Source of the DNA: an uncultured Bacteroides sp.
GTDB lineage: Bacteria > Bacteroidota > Bacteroidia > Bacteroidales > Bacteroidaceae
Assembly (NCBI GenBank): GCA_947071285.1
Contig: CAMTFK010000005.1
Location: forward strand, 1 to 49,151
Length of the DNA stretch: 49,151 nucleotides
Reading direction: 5' to 3'
Part shown: piece after piece, positions 26,425 to 36,200 of the stretch
Layout of the letters: each line of letters starts with the position of its first letter
Numbering within the stretch: position 1 is the first letter of the stretch
Notes under the pieces: model-generated
Told to the model about the DNA's origin: nothing
Database searches by the model: none
The model's input: only the letters and a program-made list of their open reading frames with translations
Program-made: the position numbers and the translations under genes

Positions 26425-27606
26425 TCATTTAATTAACTGATCGAGGATAGCCCTGAAGACTTTATCTGCATGCTCTTGCATGATTCGTATATAATTGAAT
26501 ATAGGTCGATTATTTTTCATACTATGTCCTATACAATACTCTATTTTTTCTATTTCAATTCCCATATCATATCCATGTTGGGCAAATGTCTTCCTGGCAG
26601 AGTAATATGATACTTTCCTATTAATTCCCGCCAGATTTGCCACCTTATATATATGTCTAAAAACTAAGCTATATACTTTTTCATAAGACGAGTATCTACC
26701 AAATACTAATTTCCCGTTATCCGTTATATACTTATTAATGATTTCCTGTGCCTCTGGCTGAATGGTGAAGGCAATTTCGTTTTCACTTTTTTTGCTATTC
26801 CGGGTTTTATGGCGTACATACCGCATATGGTTCCGGTTTTTGAAATCATACTCCATCAAATCCCTTAGATTGATGCCGCCTAAATAATAAGTAAGCATAA
26901 AAATATCCCGAACCATCACTTGTGTTGTCTTGAATAGCTTTACATCACGTATACTTTTTAATTCTTCTACGGTCAGATCCAGTTCTCTGACATTGCTGAC
27001 CGGCATTTTGAAAAGGACAAAAGGGTGAACCGGATAATTCACATAATTCATTTTACCTGCATAATTGAGTATAACCTTTATTAGAGTAAGGTAGATTCTA
27101 ACGGATGTTGCAGATAAGCCTTCCTCTTTCATCTCATTGGCAAAGCCTTGTATTTGCAAAGGACTCAATTGTATTAAAGGAAAGTCTCCTTTCATATATT
27201 TCTGAAATTTCCTGCAAGCTATGCCATATAGTTTATAAGATTTCTTTTGCTCTTCGGTTTTCATGTAGGAAAGATATTCATTTGCCACAGTATTAAACGT
27301 AATACCTTTCTTTTGCTGTTCACGGGTGATGGTATGTATTAACTCTGTACACGATAGAGTGGGTAAGTAATGAATAGACGATAAGATTTCTTCGTATTCA
27401 TAGATTATCTTACGTAGGCAAGCATTAATATTTGCTGCATTCTCATGCCTTACTACTTTTCCGTTTTTCATTTGATTTGCAGAGTCCAATATAAATTGAG
27501 TTGAAATATATCTGGTTTGCGAACGGTGTGCTACTGCAATTCTTATTCGGTGTTTTCCATTGGATAACTTTTTTGTTGGTACTATTACTATTGAAAGATT
27601 AGCCAT
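26425..27606 (-). CDS. Tyrosine-type site-specific recombinase
   Basis: A 393-aa integrase/invertase. Parts: an N-terminal arm-like domain (about residues 1-100), a SAM-like core-binding domain from TFNTVANEYLSYMK to MPVSNVREL (about residues 104-208), and a catalytic domain with YYLGGINLRDL, the RHKTRNSKKS lysine region, YYSARKTFAQHG, IGHS and the presumed nucleophile Tyr in IFNYIRI. The usual HxxR box is altered, as in several Bacteroides integrases. It sits alone between 31-bp inverted repeats, with no other mobile-element genes, which points to a local DNA invertase rather than the integrase of a larger element. It is oriented toward susC, but the dyad cluster separates the two. Confidence 0.88.
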   Translation of the reverse strand: MANLSIVIVPTKKLSNGKHRIRIAVAHRSQTRYISTQFILDSANQMKNGKVVRHENAANINACLRKIIYEYEEILSSIHYLPTLSCTELIHTITREQQKKGITFNTVANEYLSYMKTEEQKKSYKLYGIACRKFQKYMKGDFPLIQLSPLQIQGFANEMKEEGLSATSVRIYLTLIKVILNYAGKMNYVNYPVHPFVLFKMPVSNVRELDLTVEELKSIRDVKLFKTTQVMVRDIFMLTYYLGGINLRDLMEYDFKNRNHMRYVRHKTRNSKKSENEIAFTIQPEAQEIINKYITDNGKLVFGRYSSYEKVYSLVFRHIYKVANLAGINRKVSYYSARKTFAQHGYDMGIEIEKIEYCIGHSMKNNRPIFNYIRIMQEHADKVFRAILDQLIK

Positions 27607-27758
27607 ATTGATTTTTGTGAGTTATATGTTTCTTGATACAATATTAGAGTAACAAATCAGATATTGAAAGACCCGCTATAATCAAAATGATACTGGGACT
27701 ATTCGTTTTGATTTTATTCACAGACGTTGATACTATTTTTCAGTTAGAAAGACTGAAT

Positions 27759-27815
27759 TTTCCATGTTTTGACACAATCTTACATTTCCTTTTTGAGGCT
27801 TTGCTCATATATTTG
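27759..27815 (+). promoter_or_regulatory. Rightward regulated promoter inside the invertible segment
   Basis: Half-sites TTTCCAT (27759) and CTTACAT (27779) lie 49 and 29 bp upstream of an exact -7 box TATATTTG (27808-27815). The context GAATTTTCCATG resembles the other regulated promoters. As sequenced it reads across the right 31-bp repeat into a gene remnant; after inversion it would read into susC. Confidence 0.65.
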
Positions 27816-27832
27816 CAACACTTTTTCACAGA

Positions 27833-27852
27833 CAGGAGAGCAAAATCTCCTG
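27833..27852 (+). other. Leader hairpin downstream of the segment promoter
   Basis: CAGGAGA-GCAAAA-TCTCCTG forms a perfect 7-bp stem about 12 nt after the predicted transcript start. It would remain at the 5' end of the message in either orientation. Confidence 0.5.
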
Positions 27853-27866
27853 AGAAAATAGAAAAC

Positions 27867-27897
27867 TAACTTTTGTTTAACTTAATAATTAAAGTAT
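27867..27897. repeat. 31-bp inverted repeat, right copy
   Basis: Complement of 25976-26006 with one mismatch. Homology fades beyond both edges apart from a short GCTGTTT block on the outer side, which helps define the exchange site. Confidence 0.9.
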
Positions 27898-28122
27898 CCA
27901 GAAACAGCCACTTCAACAGAAGATCGCTTTGCCAACTTTATGCTGAGAATTGGCACACGAACTGAACCAGGAAATGGTTTATTACGAGAACCTGCACCAT
28001 TCGGGTTGGCAAGCAGACCGCATCATCTATCACGACCAGTTGGGATCTTCTAAAGAAGGCTTATGGGATTCTTCCCTCTGGATGATTCTGCCAAGAAAGC
28101 TTATCAAAATTACGGTTATTAA
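27898..28122 (+). pseudogene. 3' remnant of an unidentified gene
   Basis: Starting right at the 31-bp repeat, protein-like blocks appear in successive frames: STEDRFANFML, then AHELNQEMVYYENLHHSGW and YHDQLGSSKEGLWDS, then LDDSAKKAYQNYGY and a stop at 28120-28122. At least two frameshifts break it, and no start or 5' part remains. I do not recognise the family. It shows that the DNA to the right of the segment once held a rightward gene end, perhaps cut off when the segment arrived. Confidence 0.5.
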
Positions 28123-28135
28123 TAAATGTACTTTT

Positions 28136-28162
28136 AGAGTGCGGATAATGGGTCCCCACTCT
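28136..28162 (+). terminator. Hairpin between the remnant and the enzyme operon
   Basis: AGAGTG-C-GGA and TCC-C-CACTCT pair around a 7-nt loop. The following bases are only moderately T-rich. It could limit readthrough from the segment promoter into the lyase operon. Confidence 0.4.
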
Positions 28163-28175
28163 ATTTATGTACAAA

Positions 28176-28232
28176 TAACCATATAAATGGATAAATTTCT
28201 ATTTCGTATAGCACTCACGACGCATAATTTTG
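28176..28232 (+). promoter_or_regulatory. Regulated promoter of the lyase operon
   Basis: Half-sites TAACCAT (28176) and TTTCTAT (28196) lie 49 and 29 bp upstream of an exact -7 box TAATTTTG (28225-28232), which is 26 bp before the first ATG. Confidence 0.65.
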
Positions 28233-28258
28233 CGACATCAAATTAAAAATGACATACT

Positions 28259-29542
28259 ATGAGAAAGCTCTTCTTGACCATTGCCTTATTATCAGGCTTT
28301 AGTAAGGCCCTGTTTGCCCAGTTTGGAAATTGTACTGCGTCCGAAATGCAGACCTATATAGACAATACCACCGGGAATACCATTACCATGCTTACCGATA
28401 CCCTTAAAAACGACCGCTTCCTCTATCAGACAGACCCGATGTGGACATCCGATAGTAAATATGTGCTGTTCAGATCTTCCTCTCGCGGAAGCGATAAAAA
28501 GACGCAGATTTACTTTATAGAAATGGCTACCGGCAAAATCATTCAAGCTACGGAAGGTCCCAATCTGGGCAGTGCATTTTTAGCCAACAAAAGTAATCAC
28601 ATGTTCATCAGTCGTAAAGAAAAAGAAGACTGGAACATGTATGTGATGGATTTAGATAAATTCTTCGCAGATGTAAAGAAAGGAAAGGTAGGTAAACCTG
28701 CCGGTTATGAAACTTTCATCGGTACTTTCCCTACAGCAATGGGACGTCCCGGAGGATATGCTGTAGATTGTAATGACGACTACGCATACATCACGGTGGA
28801 ACGCGAAGGAACAGAAGAAGAGAAAGAACGCATGATGAAGAATGCATTCTTGCCGGAAAACAATCAACCGGTAAAAATAAAGCCATCTCTTTGTGGTATT
28901 CGTAAAATGAACCTTGCCACCGGTGAAGTTACCAAGGTGATTGATACTGAATTTAAGACAGGACATATACAGGCCAGCCGATTCACTCCGGGAGAAATAG
29001 TATTCTGTAATGAAACAGGCGGAGATGCCCATCAGCGTATGTGGTTCTGCACCGCAGACGGCTCAGTCTTTAAGCCTCTCTATAAAGAAACACCGCTGGA
29101 TTGGGTGACTCATGAAACTTTTGCGACAAAGGATTATGTCTATTTCAATATTTTAGGTTTCCAGCCTCGTCTCCGCAAACAAGTAAGCGGCATTGCCCGG
29201 ATTAATCTGCGCACTGATGATGTAGAGTTGATTGGCCAGGTAGAAATGGAAAAAGACCGTAAAGCCATGGAAGGACAATTGACCGGACGAGGATTCTGGC
29301 ACTGCAATGCAAGCCGGGATAACCGTTGGGCGGCAGGTGATACTTTCGGAGGAAATGTCTGGATAATCAATGTACAGACCGGCGAACGCCATTGGTTAGT
29401 TTCCGATACCAAGATGAAGCCGGATCATGCACATCCGAGTTTTAGCCCTGACGGAACCAAAGTTCTTTTCCAGTCAGGCCACTTTACAAACGGTAAACGT
29501 TTGAATTTGATGATGGTTGATATTACCTCATTCGACAAATAA
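28259..29542 (+). CDS. PL22-like oligogalacturonide lyase family protein
   Basis: Exported 427-aa protein with a signal peptide (to ALFAQF) and a WD40/TolB-like beta-propeller. Repeats such as DPMWTSDSKYVLFRS, CNASRDNRWAAGDTFGGN and HPSFSPDGTKVLFQS, and His-containing blocks HIQASRFTPGE, WVTHETFA and DHAHPSF, fit the oligogalacturonate lyase fold, in which His residues bind the metal. Such enzymes act on short galacturonides by beta-elimination. It is the first gene of a four-gene run with gaps of 14, 34 and 2 bp. The exact substrate may instead be an RG-I fragment, given the neighbours. It could also be a related propeller without PL22 activity. Confidence 0.65.
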   Translation: MRKLFLTIALLSGFSKALFAQFGNCTASEMQTYIDNTTGNTITMLTDTLKNDRFLYQTDPMWTSDSKYVLFRSSSRGSDKKTQIYFIEMATGKIIQATEGPNLGSAFLANKSNHMFISRKEKEDWNMYVMDLDKFFADVKKGKVGKPAGYETFIGTFPTAMGRPGGYAVDCNDDYAYITVEREGTEEEKERMMKNAFLPENNQPVKIKPSLCGIRKMNLATGEVTKVIDTEFKTGHIQASRFTPGEIVFCNETGGDAHQRMWFCTADGSVFKPLYKETPLDWVTHETFATKDYVYFNILGFQPRLRKQVSGIARINLRTDDVELIGQVEMEKDRKAMEGQLTGRGFWHCNASRDNRWAAGDTFGGNVWIINVQTGERHWLVSDTKMKPDHAHPSFSPDGTKVLFQSGHFTNGKRLNLMMVDITSFDK

Positions 29543-29556
29543 AAAAAAATAAAACG

Positions 29557-31395
29557 ATGAAAAATACATATTTATTCCTTTGTACCTTGTTGCTTGGTAC
29601 AGCAGGCACCATACAAGCTCAAGACTCACGCGAACGTACTTACTATTATGAAACCCTGGAACCACGGCATGAACCGAAGCCGGAAGTAAACGGCTTTGCT
29701 ACAGAAAAGATAAAAGAACAGTTGGATAGAGGATTAATAGCTGTTCCGGTCACTGACGGAAAGGGTATATATCTGAGTTGGAGATTATTGGAACAGGACA
29801 ACGCAGATGTTTCATTTCATATTTATCGCTCTGTCAATGGAAAAACGCAACGTTTAACCAAATCTCCTATAAAATCTACTTGTGATTTTATTGACAAAGC
29901 TCCGGTAAACGAAAAAGCATCCTACTGGGTATGCGCTCTGGACAAGAAGAAAAAAGTGACCGATACATCCGCCAAGATAGAAGTGGAAGCTCCTCTATTG
30001 AAGAATTATCAATCAATCAAGCTGAACCGGAATATAAAAGCCGGCAAAATAGCTGTTGCCGACCTGAATGGAGACGGAATTTATGATTATATCATTCGTA
30101 CGCCGGATAAGAATGTAGATCCGGGAATGCCGGGTACTTTAGGTGGAGAAACTTATCAGATTGAAGCCTATCTGAGTGATGGAACTTTCTTGTGGTCAAA
30201 AGATCTGGGACAGGGAATAGAACCGGGCGTATGGTATTCTCCTTTCATCGCTTACGACTTTAATGGAGATGGCAAAGCAGAGATAGCCTTAAAAACTGCA
30301 CCCGATGATGCCAAACGTAACGAGAAAGGTCGCATAGATTCAGGTGAAGAGTATTTGAGTGTACTGAATGGCATGACAGGAAAAGAAATGGCCCGTGTGG
30401 ATTGGCCCGAACGTAATGACCGATATGGTAATCTTGTCCGCCAGAATCGCAACCAGATTGGTATGGCCTATCTGGATGGAAAGACTCCTTATATATTGGC
30501 GTGCCGCGGAACTTATAAATTGATGGTTGTAGATGCCTGGCAATTGAACGGTGATAAACTGGAACGTGCCTGGAGATGGGATGGTGATGAGGAAAATCCT
30601 ATAGTGAGAAGTATGGGTGCGCATAATATGATTTGTGGTGACGTGGATGGTGACGGAAAAGATGAAATCCTGTTAGGGTCATGCATGCTTGATGATAATG
30701 GTACATTATTGTGGTCTACCGGATTAGGACACCCGGATAAGGCCTATTTGACCGATATTGATCCGAATCGTCCGGGAATGGAAGTGTTTTTATGTTTGGA
30801 GCCTTGGCACGACAACGGGCGTGGAGTCTGTGTGGTAGATGCTAAAACAGGGCAATCGGTTTGGAATATCGGCCATAAGACTTTTCATGTGGGAGATGGC
30901 ATGGTTACAGACTTCGACCCTGCCCACAAAGGACTGGAATGCTTTGCAAGTGAAGACCGCAAAGGAGGAAGTACGGACAAATACCTGCTTTCGGCTGATG
31001 GCCAGCATTTAGGTAAGAATGAAGATGTTCCATCTTGCCGTAACTGGGCATGGTGGGATGGAGATTTACTACGCGAGACATTCAAAGGAGACGATAACCG
31101 TTGGGGAGCCAGTTCTTCTTCAAACGGTCGTTCATTGAGTATTGTAAAATGGAAAGGGGAAACGCTCACGGAGGGCATTGAAGGGAATATTCTGATGATT
31201 GCCGATTTATATGGTGACTGGCGTGAAGAGATTATCACTGCCTTGCCGGGTGAAATCCGTATTTATTCAACAAATATTTCGGCTAAAGATCGTCGCATAA
31301 CTCTGATGCAGGATGGAATATATAGAAACTATGTAGCACACCGTTCCATGGGCTATCCGCAAGCACCGGTTCCTTCTTATTATTTAGGTGAGTGA
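29557..31395 (+). CDS. PL11 rhamnogalacturonan lyase
   Basis: Exported 612-aa enzyme that cleaves the rhamnose-galacturonate backbone of RG-I by beta-elimination. The signal peptide ends at IQAQDS. Family features are the N-terminal Fn3-like module (YLSWRLLEQDNADVSFHIYR) and an eight-bladed propeller with many calcium-binding loops, e.g. DLNGDGIYDY, DFNGDGKAEIALKT, DVDGDGKDEILLGS. The C-terminus carries DLYGDWREEI and GYPQAPVPSYYLGE. The length matches YesW-type lyases. It lies 14 bp after the PL22-like gene and is one of three PL11 modules in the operon region. Confidence 0.93.
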   Translation: MKNTYLFLCTLLLGTAGTIQAQDSRERTYYYETLEPRHEPKPEVNGFATEKIKEQLDRGLIAVPVTDGKGIYLSWRLLEQDNADVSFHIYRSVNGKTQRLTKSPIKSTCDFIDKAPVNEKASYWVCALDKKKKVTDTSAKIEVEAPLLKNYQSIKLNRNIKAGKIAVADLNGDGIYDYIIRTPDKNVDPGMPGTLGGETYQIEAYLSDGTFLWSKDLGQGIEPGVWYSPFIAYDFNGDGKAEIALKTAPDDAKRNEKGRIDSGEEYLSVLNGMTGKEMARVDWPERNDRYGNLVRQNRNQIGMAYLDGKTPYILACRGTYKLMVVDAWQLNGDKLERAWRWDGDEENPIVRSMGAHNMICGDVDGDGKDEILLGSCMLDDNGTLLWSTGLGHPDKAYLTDIDPNRPGMEVFLCLEPWHDNGRGVCVVDAKTGQSVWNIGHKTFHVGDGMVTDFDPAHKGLECFASEDRKGGSTDKYLLSADGQHLGKNEDVPSCRNWAWWDGDLLRETFKGDDNRWGASSSSNGRSLSIVKWKGETLTEGIEGNILMIADLYGDWREEIITALPGEIRIYSTNISAKDRRITLMQDGIYRNYVAHRSMGYPQAPVPSYYLGE

Positions 31396-31429
31396 AAGAT
31401 TTGTAATAACAAGGTTTTATAATTATGAA

Positions 31430-33274
31430 ATGAAACACTGGATTATTGTAAATATACTCTTGCTTTGTGGCAGCATATATGCTTTTTCACAACCTTACAA
31501 GGGAGAAAAGTTGTCAAGAGGTTTAGTCGGAATTCCTACAGAGAAAGGAATGTACTTCAGTTGGCGCATAACGCTGAATGATGCGCCCGACTTGCAATTT
31601 GACTTATACCGAAGCACCAATGGTGGTACAGAGACAAAGCTGAATAAAGCCCCCATCAGCCAAACGACTGATTTCTTGGATGAAACAGTGGACTTAAAAG
31701 CTGACAACATCTGGATATTGAAAGCAGATAACCAAATCGCTGCAACCTGGATTCGCACAAAAGAAGAAGAACTGACCCCTTATTTAAGTATCCCTATCAA
31801 GAAACCGGAAGACGGGGAAATTGCAGGTGAACACTTCTTTTATACAGCCAATGATTGCAGTGTAGGCGATTTAGATGGTGACGGTGAATACGAAGTCATA
31901 TTGAAGTGGACACCCTCTAACTCTAAACGGCCACCACAACGTGGATTTACCGGAAATACTTATTTAGACGCATATAAAATGGATGGAACTATGCTCTGGC
32001 GTATTGATTTAGGACCCAATATCCGTTCGGGAGCAGCTACAACCAACTTTCTTGTTTTCGATTTCGACGGAGACGGATGTGCCGAAGTGTGTTGTAAGAC
32101 AGGAGACGGAACTATAGACGGAATTGGACATGTGATAGGTGACAGCAAGAACGACTGGAGGACCTGGGATAAAGAAAGCCCAACGTACGGAAAGATTGTT
32201 AACGGACCGGAATATTTAACTGTCTTTGAAGGCAAAACAGGAAGGGAATTAGATTCAAAAGAATACATACCTACTCGCTATCCTATAGACGGATGGGGAG
32301 GTATTGGAGGCAATTGCGGCAATGATAATACCGGCGGACGTTCTGATCGTTTTACCGCAGGAGTTGCCTTTTTGGATGGCAAAAATCCCTCACCTGTAAT
32401 GGTAAGAGGATGGTATGGGCGCACCGTAGTCGCCGCATGGACTTTTACCAACGCCACACTGAAAAGTATATGGACTTTCGATAGTGCCAATCCTGGTTTA
32501 GAGAAGTACTCAGGCATGGGAAACCACAGTGTGACAATAGCAGATTTTGATGGCGACGGTTATGATGAAGTTTGTGTGGGAGCTATGACAGTAGATCATG
32601 ATGGAAAAGGACTCTTCACAACTGGTTTGAGGCATGGAGACGCTCTGCATGCCGGTCGTCTGATACCTTCACGCCCTGGTATGCAGGTATTTGGCGTACA
32701 TGAGAATGAGGGAGATAACGAGATTGTAAGTCGGACTCCTGCTGTAGCTATGTTTGATGGAGCTACCGGGGAAATTATCTGGCAGGATGGTTTAGGCAAA
32801 GATGCCGGACGTGGAGTTGCAGCCGATATTGATCCGCGTTATGAAGGAGCAGAATGCTGGTGCAATATTGGCGGACTAAGGAGAGGAGATACCGGAGAAT
32901 TTATCAGTAATAAGAAGCCAAACTCCTGTAACTTCACCATTTATTGGGATGCCGATTCTCTGGCAGAATTACTGGATCACGTTTCCATCAGTAAATGGAA
33001 TTGGCAAACAGAGGAAACGGATTTGTTGCTGAAAGCCGAAGGAGTAGTCTCTAACAATGGAACCAAAGGAAATCCCTGCTTATCAGGAGACATCTTGGGG
33101 GACTGGCGTGAAGAAGTTATCTGGGCTTCAAAAGATCAAACGGAATTGCGCATCTATACAACTACAATACCTGCTACCGACAGGCGTCCAACTTTAATGA
33201 ATGATCGTCAATATCGCCTGGCCATTGCCTGGCAAAATGTAGGATATAATCAACCGCCACATACCAATTTTTAG
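31430..33274 (+). CDS. PL11 rhamnogalacturonan lyase (second copy)
   Basis: Exported 614-aa lyase with the same plan as the preceding gene but clearly diverged: signal peptide to YAFSQP, SRGLVGIPTEKGMYFSWRI, calcium loops DLDGDGEYEVILKW, DFDGDGCAEVCCKTGDG and DFDGDGYDEVC, and C-terminal GDILGDWREEVIWAS. The closest relative in this window is the PL11 half of the fusion at 36.7 kb, which shares the EYE(V/I)ILKW loop and the GNHS/GNHN block. The ATG at 31430 is chosen because it begins the signal peptide. It lies 34 bp after the first PL11. Differing endo or exo modes are possible but not visible. Confidence 0.92.
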   Translation: MKHWIIVNILLLCGSIYAFSQPYKGEKLSRGLVGIPTEKGMYFSWRITLNDAPDLQFDLYRSTNGGTETKLNKAPISQTTDFLDETVDLKADNIWILKADNQIAATWIRTKEEELTPYLSIPIKKPEDGEIAGEHFFYTANDCSVGDLDGDGEYEVILKWTPSNSKRPPQRGFTGNTYLDAYKMDGTMLWRIDLGPNIRSGAATTNFLVFDFDGDGCAEVCCKTGDGTIDGIGHVIGDSKNDWRTWDKESPTYGKIVNGPEYLTVFEGKTGRELDSKEYIPTRYPIDGWGGIGGNCGNDNTGGRSDRFTAGVAFLDGKNPSPVMVRGWYGRTVVAAWTFTNATLKSIWTFDSANPGLEKYSGMGNHSVTIADFDGDGYDEVCVGAMTVDHDGKGLFTTGLRHGDALHAGRLIPSRPGMQVFGVHENEGDNEIVSRTPAVAMFDGATGEIIWQDGLGKDAGRGVAADIDPRYEGAECWCNIGGLRRGDTGEFISNKKPNSCNFTIYWDADSLAELLDHVSISKWNWQTEETDLLLKAEGVVSNNGTKGNPCLSGDILGDWREEVIWASKDQTELRIYTTTIPATDRRPTLMNDRQYRLAIAWQNVGYNQPPHTNF

Positions 33275-33276
33275 TC

Positions 33277-36200
33277 ATGATGAAAAGAAACAGAATCTAT
33301 ATTTATTTATGTCTTTCGTTCTTGCCTTTAATATCATTAAAGGCACAGAACAACCAGACTTCCGGCTTAAACGCCCGCGAGTTTAATAAGTATTGGAAAG
33401 TAGAATCGGAATCTCCCGATTTTAAAGTAACGTTCCGAGGGGATACGGCGGAAATTGTATCTCCCAAAGGGCTAACTCTCTGGAGAAAGGAGAAAATGAG
33501 TGGTAAAGTAACCATTGAGTACGATGCTTGCGTAGTCAATGAGACCAAAGAGGATCGTCTAAGTGATTTAAATTGCTTCTGGATGGCTTCTGACCCGAAA
33601 TATCCTGATAACTTATGGAAACGTGAAAAGTGGCGCAACGGAATATTCCTTAATTGTTATTCCTTACAACTTTATTATCTGGGATATGGTGGAAACCATA
33701 ATTCCACAACACGGTTTCGTCGATATGATGGTAATGAAACAGGCATTACTGATCCTCAGGCCCGGCCTGCCATCTTAAAAGAGTATACGGATACAGAACA
33801 TTTGTTGAAAGCAAACCACTGGTACCATATTAAAATTACAAATGAGAATAATAGGGTTAGTTATTATATAGACGGAAAACGTCTGGTAGATTTCAGGGAT
33901 GCAGAACCTCTGACAGAAGGTTGGTTCGGTTTCCGCTCCACTTTATCACGTACCCGCATTACTAATTTTCGCTATGAATGTTCATCACAGGAAACTGCCA
34001 CCGTTCCTTTACAATGGATTGGTAATCCCCCCGAGCTGGATAAGCCTGTAAGTTTTGGTGTCCCCTTTGATAAAGGAGAGGTTTTTCCTGAAAGCCTTTT
34101 GCAATTAAGAAGTGCCAATGGTGAGAATATTCCGGTTGATACTTGGGCATTGGCTTATTGGCCGGATGGTTCTGTGAAATGGAGCGGAGTAGCCGGCGTT
34201 ATTCCTGCCGGAACAGAGAAGTTAATGCTTGAAAAGATGGGAAAAAAGCCGAAGAAAAAATCAAAGGCCGGAAAACCTAATGATGGCACATCTGCTTCTG
34301 TAACTGAAACACACGAGCGTATCCAGATAGAAACAGGAGTGATTTCAGCTTATATTCCCCGACAAGGCGAATTTCTGATAGACAGCCTTTTATATAAAGG
34401 TGTGAAAGTTGGTGAGAAAGCCCGTCTGATATGCAACACTCAAAGTGAACCAGTACTTGAAACCACTTCGCATGTATCTTTCACGAACTATACCAGTGAA
34501 TTGAAATCGGCCATTGTAGAACGTTCAGGTGCAATACGCACACTTGTCAAACTGGAAGGTGTGCATAAAAGTAAGGATGGACGCGAATGGCTACCTTTTG
34601 TAGTCCGCCTCTATTTCTATGCTGGAAGCGAACAAGTAAAGATGGTCCATAGCTTTGTGTTTGATGGCGACCAGGATAAAGATTTTATCCGCGCTTTAGG
34701 TATTCGTTTCGATATTCCTATGCGCGAAGCACTCTACAACCGTCACATAGCCTTTTCGTGTGCCGATGGCGGAGTATGGAGCGAACCAGTGCAGCCACTG
34801 GTTGGGCGTCGCATTCTGACACTCGGAAAACCACAAGATAAAGAACCCTCCCTACAACAGCAACAGATGGAAGGTAAACGTATCCCTCCTTATGAAGCAT
34901 TTGACGAAAAGAACCGTTCCTTGCTTGATAACTGGGCATCATGGGACAGTTATCGTTTGTCTCAACTCACTGCGGATGCTTTCTCCATCCGTAAGCGCGC
35001 TAATGACAACAATCCCTGGATAGGCACTTTCTCCGGCACACGCAGTAACGGCTATGCCTTTGCCGGTGACATTACCGGCGGAGTCGGACTCTGTCTGCAT
35101 GATTTCTGGCAGTCTTATCCCTCTTCCATTGAAATGTCCGGAACGAAAACTCCTACAGCCACTCTTACCGCCTGGCTATGGAGTCCTGATGCCGAACCGA
35201 TGGATCTGCGGCACTATGATAATGTGGCACACGACTTAAATGCCAGCTATGAAGACGTACAAGAAGGGATGAGTACCCCTTATGGCATAGCCCGCACTAC
35301 TACGCTTACTCTGATTCCACAAGGAGGATATACCGGAAAAGAAACTTTCGCCGATTGTGCCAAGCAGTTTTCCGAACCAGGCATATTGATGCCCACTCCC
35401 GATTATCTGCATGCACAGCAGGCTTTTGGTGTCTGGAGTCTTCCTGACCGCAGCACGCCTTTCCGCGCTCGTGTAGAAGACCGCCTGGATGCCTATATTG
35501 ATTTCTATAATAAAGCCATCGAACAGAATAAATGGTATGGCTTCTGGAATTATGGTGATGTTATGCACGCTTATGACCCTGTTCGTCACACCTGGCGTTA
35601 TGATATCGGAGGTTTTGCCTGGGACAACACGGAATTAGCTTCCAACATGTGGCTTTGGTATAATTTTCTGCGCACAGGGCGTACTGATATTTGGTGTATG
35701 GCTGAAGCTATGACCCGCCATACTGCCGAAGTAGACACCTATCATATAGGTCCCAATGCCGGATTAGGCAGTCGCCACAATGTCAGTCATTGGGGATGCG
35801 GTGCCAAAGAAGCCCGCATTAGTCAGGCTGCCTGGAATCGTTTTTATTATTATCTCACCACCGATGAACGTTGTGGTGACCTGATGACCGAAGTGAAAGA
35901 TGCCGAACAGAAACTCTATACTCTCGACCCCATGCGCCTGGCTCAACCACGAAATGAGTATCCTTGCACAGCACCTGCCCGTCTAAGAATAGGGCCCGAC
36001 TGGCTGGCTTATGCAGGCAACTGGATGACAGAATGGGAACGTACCGGCAACACTGCATATCGTGATAAAATCACAGCAGGAATGAAAAGCATTGCGGCAT
36101 TACCTAATCGTATTTTCACAGGTCCCAAAGCGCTTGGCTTTGATCCGGCAACAGGCATCATCACCTCAGAATGTGACCCGAAACTGGAAAGCACTAACCA

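Larger units (their letters stand above)
25976..27897. mobile_element. Putative invertible segment with its own recombinase
   Basis: A 1.92-kb unit bounded by 31-bp inverted repeats (one mismatch). It contains a tyrosine recombinase, a dyad cluster at its left end and a rightward promoter at its right end. As written the promoter faces away from susC; flipped, it would face susC about 75 nt from the ATG. Invertible promoters and recombinase-driven switching of SusC/D genes are known in Bacteroides. That this one inverts is inferred from the layout. Confidence 0.7.

Noticed and set aside
25976..27897. Insertion sequence with terminal inverted repeats
   Set aside because: It encodes a tyrosine recombinase rather than a DDE transposase, I see no target duplication, and the left repeat overlaps the susC start. 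An invertible segment fits better, though an inserted element is not fully excluded.
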